DNA from: a bacterium
GTDB lineage: Bacteria; Zhuqueibacterota; Zhuqueibacteria; Residuimicrobiales; Residuimicrobiaceae
Length of the DNA stretch: 25,612 nucleotides
Direction of reading: 5' to 3'
NCBI GenBank assembly: GCA_012523655.1
Contig: JAAYTV010000561.1
Location: 1 to 25,612, forward strand
The position numbers and the translations under genes are program-made. Below are positions 23,155 through 25,612 of this stretch, one piece after another. The notes beneath the pieces are model-generated. The model was not told the DNA's origin. It made no database searches and worked only from the letters and a program-made list of their open reading frames with translations. The stretch's first letter is position 1; each line of letters opens with the position of its first letter.

Positions 23155-25236
23155 ATGAAAACAGAGATTTTTATTCTCGTTTTGATTTGTGCCGGTACGG
23201 CCATTGCCGGTCCGGCAGCAGCGCTTGAACGAACCATCACAGTGATGGACCTCAGCGGCGATTGGGAGGCTGAGGGCGATCTGCCCTGGCAGGCGATGCT
23301 GCTCAGTCTGCAGGGCTTGGCTAATCAGCATGGACCGCACCTCTATTTCCTCCACCCGGAGAACTATATTCATCCGGACGTACGGGCGGTTTTGGATTAT
23401 TATCAAACCCGGCACCGGATGAAGGCGGTCACGTGCAGGGCGGTGGACGAAGTGGTTGCCAAGTATGTCCAGTATGCCAAGGGGTATGTGGTGTGGGATC
23501 CGACCAAAGTGCCGTCGTTGATGGTTTCGTTCACAGTGGCCGGCCTGGAGCAGGCATTGGTGGTGACCGAAGCCTACATCCCTTTGGCTGAAAAACATGG
23601 GCTCAAACCGATCGTTGATTTTCGCAACCAGTTCGCCGGCCAATCCGATCTCGAGATCTTTCAATGGGCTTACGACACGTACTGGCCGCGCTGCAGCCGG
23701 GAGTACCTCATCTATCTGGGTGAGCGCTGCACCGGGCTGAACGGCCGGCCGGGCCTGATGCCGGGGATCGCGGATTTCGGCATAGTGCACAAAGCCTTTT
23801 TCACTGATCTGTCCGCCAGTCCGGCCGACCCGGATGAATATCGTTTAGCGGACAAAATAATGAGCGAGATGAAGCCTTATGGTTATGTATACGGCTGGCA
23901 TTCCTACTGTAAGGATAAAGAGCCGGAGCATCTCACTCTGCTGTCGCGGCATGGATTGATCATCTCCGAGGGTCTGGCGACGCTGCCCAACATGAGTTTT
24001 CACGGCCAGGTTCCGGTCTCTGCTGATTTCCGGTTCAAACAAAAGGCCGGCTATAATCCCCATCCGAAAATAGAAAACAAAGTGTATCTCGCCATGATCC
24101 AAAGTGACGGCATGGGCACCGGCTCCACCTGGATGAAGCCCGGCCGCGGCGAAATCCCTTATGGCTGGGAGGCGAATGAAGAGTGGTTCACCACAGCGCC
24201 GGCCCTGCTGCAGTTTTATTATGAAAGCGCCACAGCCAACGACCGATTTATCGGTTCCCTGAGCGGGCCGGGCTATTTTTATCCCAAAGTGTTCGCGCCG
24301 GACAAGCTCGCCGGGGCCCTGCAGCGCGAGAACGAGCTGATGAAAAAAATGGATCTGCGGGTGTTCGGCATCATGGATTTCTCCGAAGGCGACGAGTTCG
24401 TCGGCAACATCGATCTACCCCAATCCATCGTCGACGTCTATTACGCAAACATTCCTTACGCGCTGGGATTCATCAACGGGTACACAGCGGCCAACACCTA
24501 CGCCTGCCGGAACGGCCGGCCGCTGCTCTCCTATAATTATTATGTGGATCCGGAAAAACCGGTGGAGGAAGTGGCCGAGGATCTTCGCGAGCTGGCGACC
24601 CTGAATCCGCAGCGCCCCTATTTTCTACCGGTGCATGTGCGCGAGACCAACACCGTGCGCCGCATCAAAACCATCATGGATCAGTTGGGGCCCGAGTTTC
24701 AGATCGTGCCGCCCGAGGAGCTGATGATCATGGCCGGCGAAAAACCCACGATGATCACCCGGTTTCTCGATCATCATCCGGATTTCTCCGGTCATTGGCA
24801 GCTGAATCCCAAGCAAAGCAAGAACACCTATTGGATCGACTATGAGCTTGACATCGATCATCGCGATAAAATTTTTTCCATCACTACGACGGCGCGCTAT
24901 TCGCTCTATGTCCATCATCGCGAGCTCAAAACCGCCAAGACGCTGGTCATCGGCGGACCAGCGGTCGGGTCGCTGGAGGAACTGCCCCGCCGCATGGAAT
25001 TTCTCGCTGCCCAGACGGACTCGATCCGCACGCGGGCGGAATGGGATCCAGATGGCAAGACGCTGGTGCTCACCAGCGACATGATGCTGCAGACCTCACA
25101 GGGCTTTTCTCCGCTGACCACCACCAGTCGGTTTACTTTGTCCGAGGACGCCATGACGCTGACGGTTAGCGAACACCGGTTGAGCCGGAAAAGCCCGCAA
25201 GCGACTGCGAGATATATATACCGCCGCGTGCTGTAA
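23155..25236 (+). CDS. GxGYxYP-family secreted protein
   Basis: A 693-residue exported protein. ATG 23155 is chosen over the longer frame from 22981 because it has GGAG and AGGAG upstream (23141-23151) and is followed by a signal peptide (MKTEIFILVLICAGTAIAG). The N-terminal part (about 30-250) matches the GxGYxYP N-domain style (LPWQAMLLSLQGLANQHGPH, YVVWDPTKVPSLMVS). The name-giving motif is present as GPGYFYP at 371-377, with VYLAMIQSDGMGTGSTW before it and PYALGFINGYTAANTYACRN after. Residues about 570-693 form an added beta-rich domain (FSGHWQLNPKQSKNTYW, TARYIYRRVL). The family is a predicted glycoside-hydrolase-like group of uncertain substrate. It precedes a metallophosphoesterase gene by about 117 bases. 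Confidence 0.85.
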   Translation: MKTEIFILVLICAGTAIAGPAAALERTITVMDLSGDWEAEGDLPWQAMLLSLQGLANQHGPHLYFLHPENYIHPDVRAVLDYYQTRHRMKAVTCRAVDEVVAKYVQYAKGYVVWDPTKVPSLMVSFTVAGLEQALVVTEAYIPLAEKHGLKPIVDFRNQFAGQSDLEIFQWAYDTYWPRCSREYLIYLGERCTGLNGRPGLMPGIADFGIVHKAFFTDLSASPADPDEYRLADKIMSEMKPYGYVYGWHSYCKDKEPEHLTLLSRHGLIISEGLATLPNMSFHGQVPVSADFRFKQKAGYNPHPKIENKVYLAMIQSDGMGTGSTWMKPGRGEIPYGWEANEEWFTTAPALLQFYYESATANDRFIGSLSGPGYFYPKVFAPDKLAGALQRENELMKKMDLRVFGIMDFSEGDEFVGNIDLPQSIVDVYYANIPYALGFINGYTAANTYACRNGRPLLSYNYYVDPEKPVEEVAEDLRELATLNPQRPYFLPVHVRETNTVRRIKTIMDQLGPEFQIVPPEELMIMAGEKPTMITRFLDHHPDFSGHWQLNPKQSKNTYWIDYELDIDHRDKIFSITTTARYSLYVHHRELKTAKTLVIGGPAVGSLEELPRRMEFLAAQTDSIRTRAEWDPDGKTLVLTSDMMLQTSQGFSPLTTTSRFTLSEDAMTLTVSEHRLSRKSPQATARYIYRRVL

Positions 25237-25353
25237 ACCGTAGGTCATCGTTCAAGCGGCCGGCTGTCGCATCCACGCCAGGAGAATTCAACAGCTGCCG
25301 GGCAGCCGAGACGGCTGCACTGAATAACCATCGATTCAAAGGGAACAGAAGCT

Positions 25354-25612
25354 ATGAAACATTTACGGGCCAGGTCATTTTTTTTATTGGTCTGCTGCGG
25401 CCTGACGGTGAGGCCGGCTGCGTCAGAGCAATCCGAAGCAGCGCGGCTGGTGCAGCATGACTACACCGACTCGACCGCTGTCATCAGCATCGACGGCTTG
25501 CAGGATTCGCTACGCATTCTCCAGATCACGGATACGCACATCAGCATTCTGGATTCCAGCGAGCGAAAATTTTGGCGGTACAGCCGCCGCATGGACCAAG
25601 CCTTCATCACCC
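25354..25612 (+). CDS. Metallophosphoesterase, N-terminal part (cut by window end)
   Basis: The first 86 codons of an exported calcineurin-like phosphoesterase. After signal peptide MKHLRARSFFLLVCCGLTVRPAAS comes LRILQITDTHIS, where D-x-H is the first metal-binding motif of the superfamily, preceded by a short beta strand (STAVISIDGLQDS). The start at 25354 is the first ATG after AAAGGG. Downstream motifs (GDxx, GNHD/E) lie beyond the window. It follows the GxGYxYP gene in the same direction and may be in the same transcript, suggesting a role with extracellular substrates. Phosphodiesterase or nuclease specificity cannot be set from this fragment. Confidence 0.8.
   Translation, partial: MKHLRARSFFLLVCCGLTVRPAASEQSEAARLVQHDYTDSTAVISIDGLQDSLRILQITDTHISILDSSERKFWRYSRRMDQAFIT

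Noticed and set aside
23008..23790. 260-codon minus-strand frame opposite the GxGYxYP gene
   Set aside because: Antisense to the gene carrying the GxGYxYP family motif and signal peptide.
25302..25318. GCAGCCG-AGA-CGGCTGC hairpin between the GxGYxYP and phosphoesterase genes
   Set aside because: Strong stem but no T-run; it could influence the transcript but is not a supported terminator.

Overview
The window looks like a metagenome-type chromosome segment from a Gram-negative bacterium of the FCB group, perhaps a KSB1/Calditrichota-like lineage (inference). The pointers are a secreted protein ending in a YPNPFNP-type C-terminal sorting domain, a TonB-dependent receptor with a carboxypeptidase-D-like N-terminus, two outer-membrane-barrel-like proteins, a GxGYxYP-family protein, and gene-poor spacers with degenerate inverted repeats. 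No rRNA, tRNA, CRISPR array or intact insertion sequence was seen.

Layout. 1-381: tail of a sugar-phosphate isomerase/epimerase-like gene with an in-frame TAG near the window edge. 382-823: repeat-bearing spacer. 824-1963: secreted protein built from about thirteen 16-residue glycine-rich repeats. 2135-3475 (-): secreted beta-propeller-like protein with a sorting domain. 3476-4133: spacer holding a second, hairpin-like copy of the repeat. 4134-4367 and 4471-6009 (-): two-helix membrane protein and TPR protein, with a strong sigma70-type promoter at 6182-6210. About 6290-7080: no intact gene, but short membrane-protein-like frames that look like decayed genes. 7116-8985 (-): overlapping pair of zinc alcohol dehydrogenase and short-chain dehydrogenase, with a promoter whose spacer holds an inverted repeat. 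About 9226-10262 (+): frameshifted pseudogene. 10374-10955 (-): DUF937 protein.

11335-16636 (+) is the most interesting block. An outer-membrane barrel protein, a LolD-type ATPase, two different FtsX/LolC-type permeases and a LolA-like periplasmic protein lie in one direction. Together they could span the envelope: energised extraction at the inner membrane, a periplasmic carrier, and an outer-membrane partner.

16764-19511 (-): a cysteine-rich small exported protein (HYC_CC_PP-like) followed by a TonB-dependent receptor with His-rich and Cys-Cys segments, probably for metal uptake or handling. 19709-20191 (-): a lipoprotein frame whose start is disrupted beside an A8 tract. 20349-20744 (-): four-helix membrane protein. 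21134-22768 (-) and 23155-25612 (+): divergent secreted proteins (alpha/alpha-toroid-like; GxGYxYP family; metallophosphoesterase, cut by the window end) around overlapping divergent promoters, suggesting a carbohydrate-processing locus.
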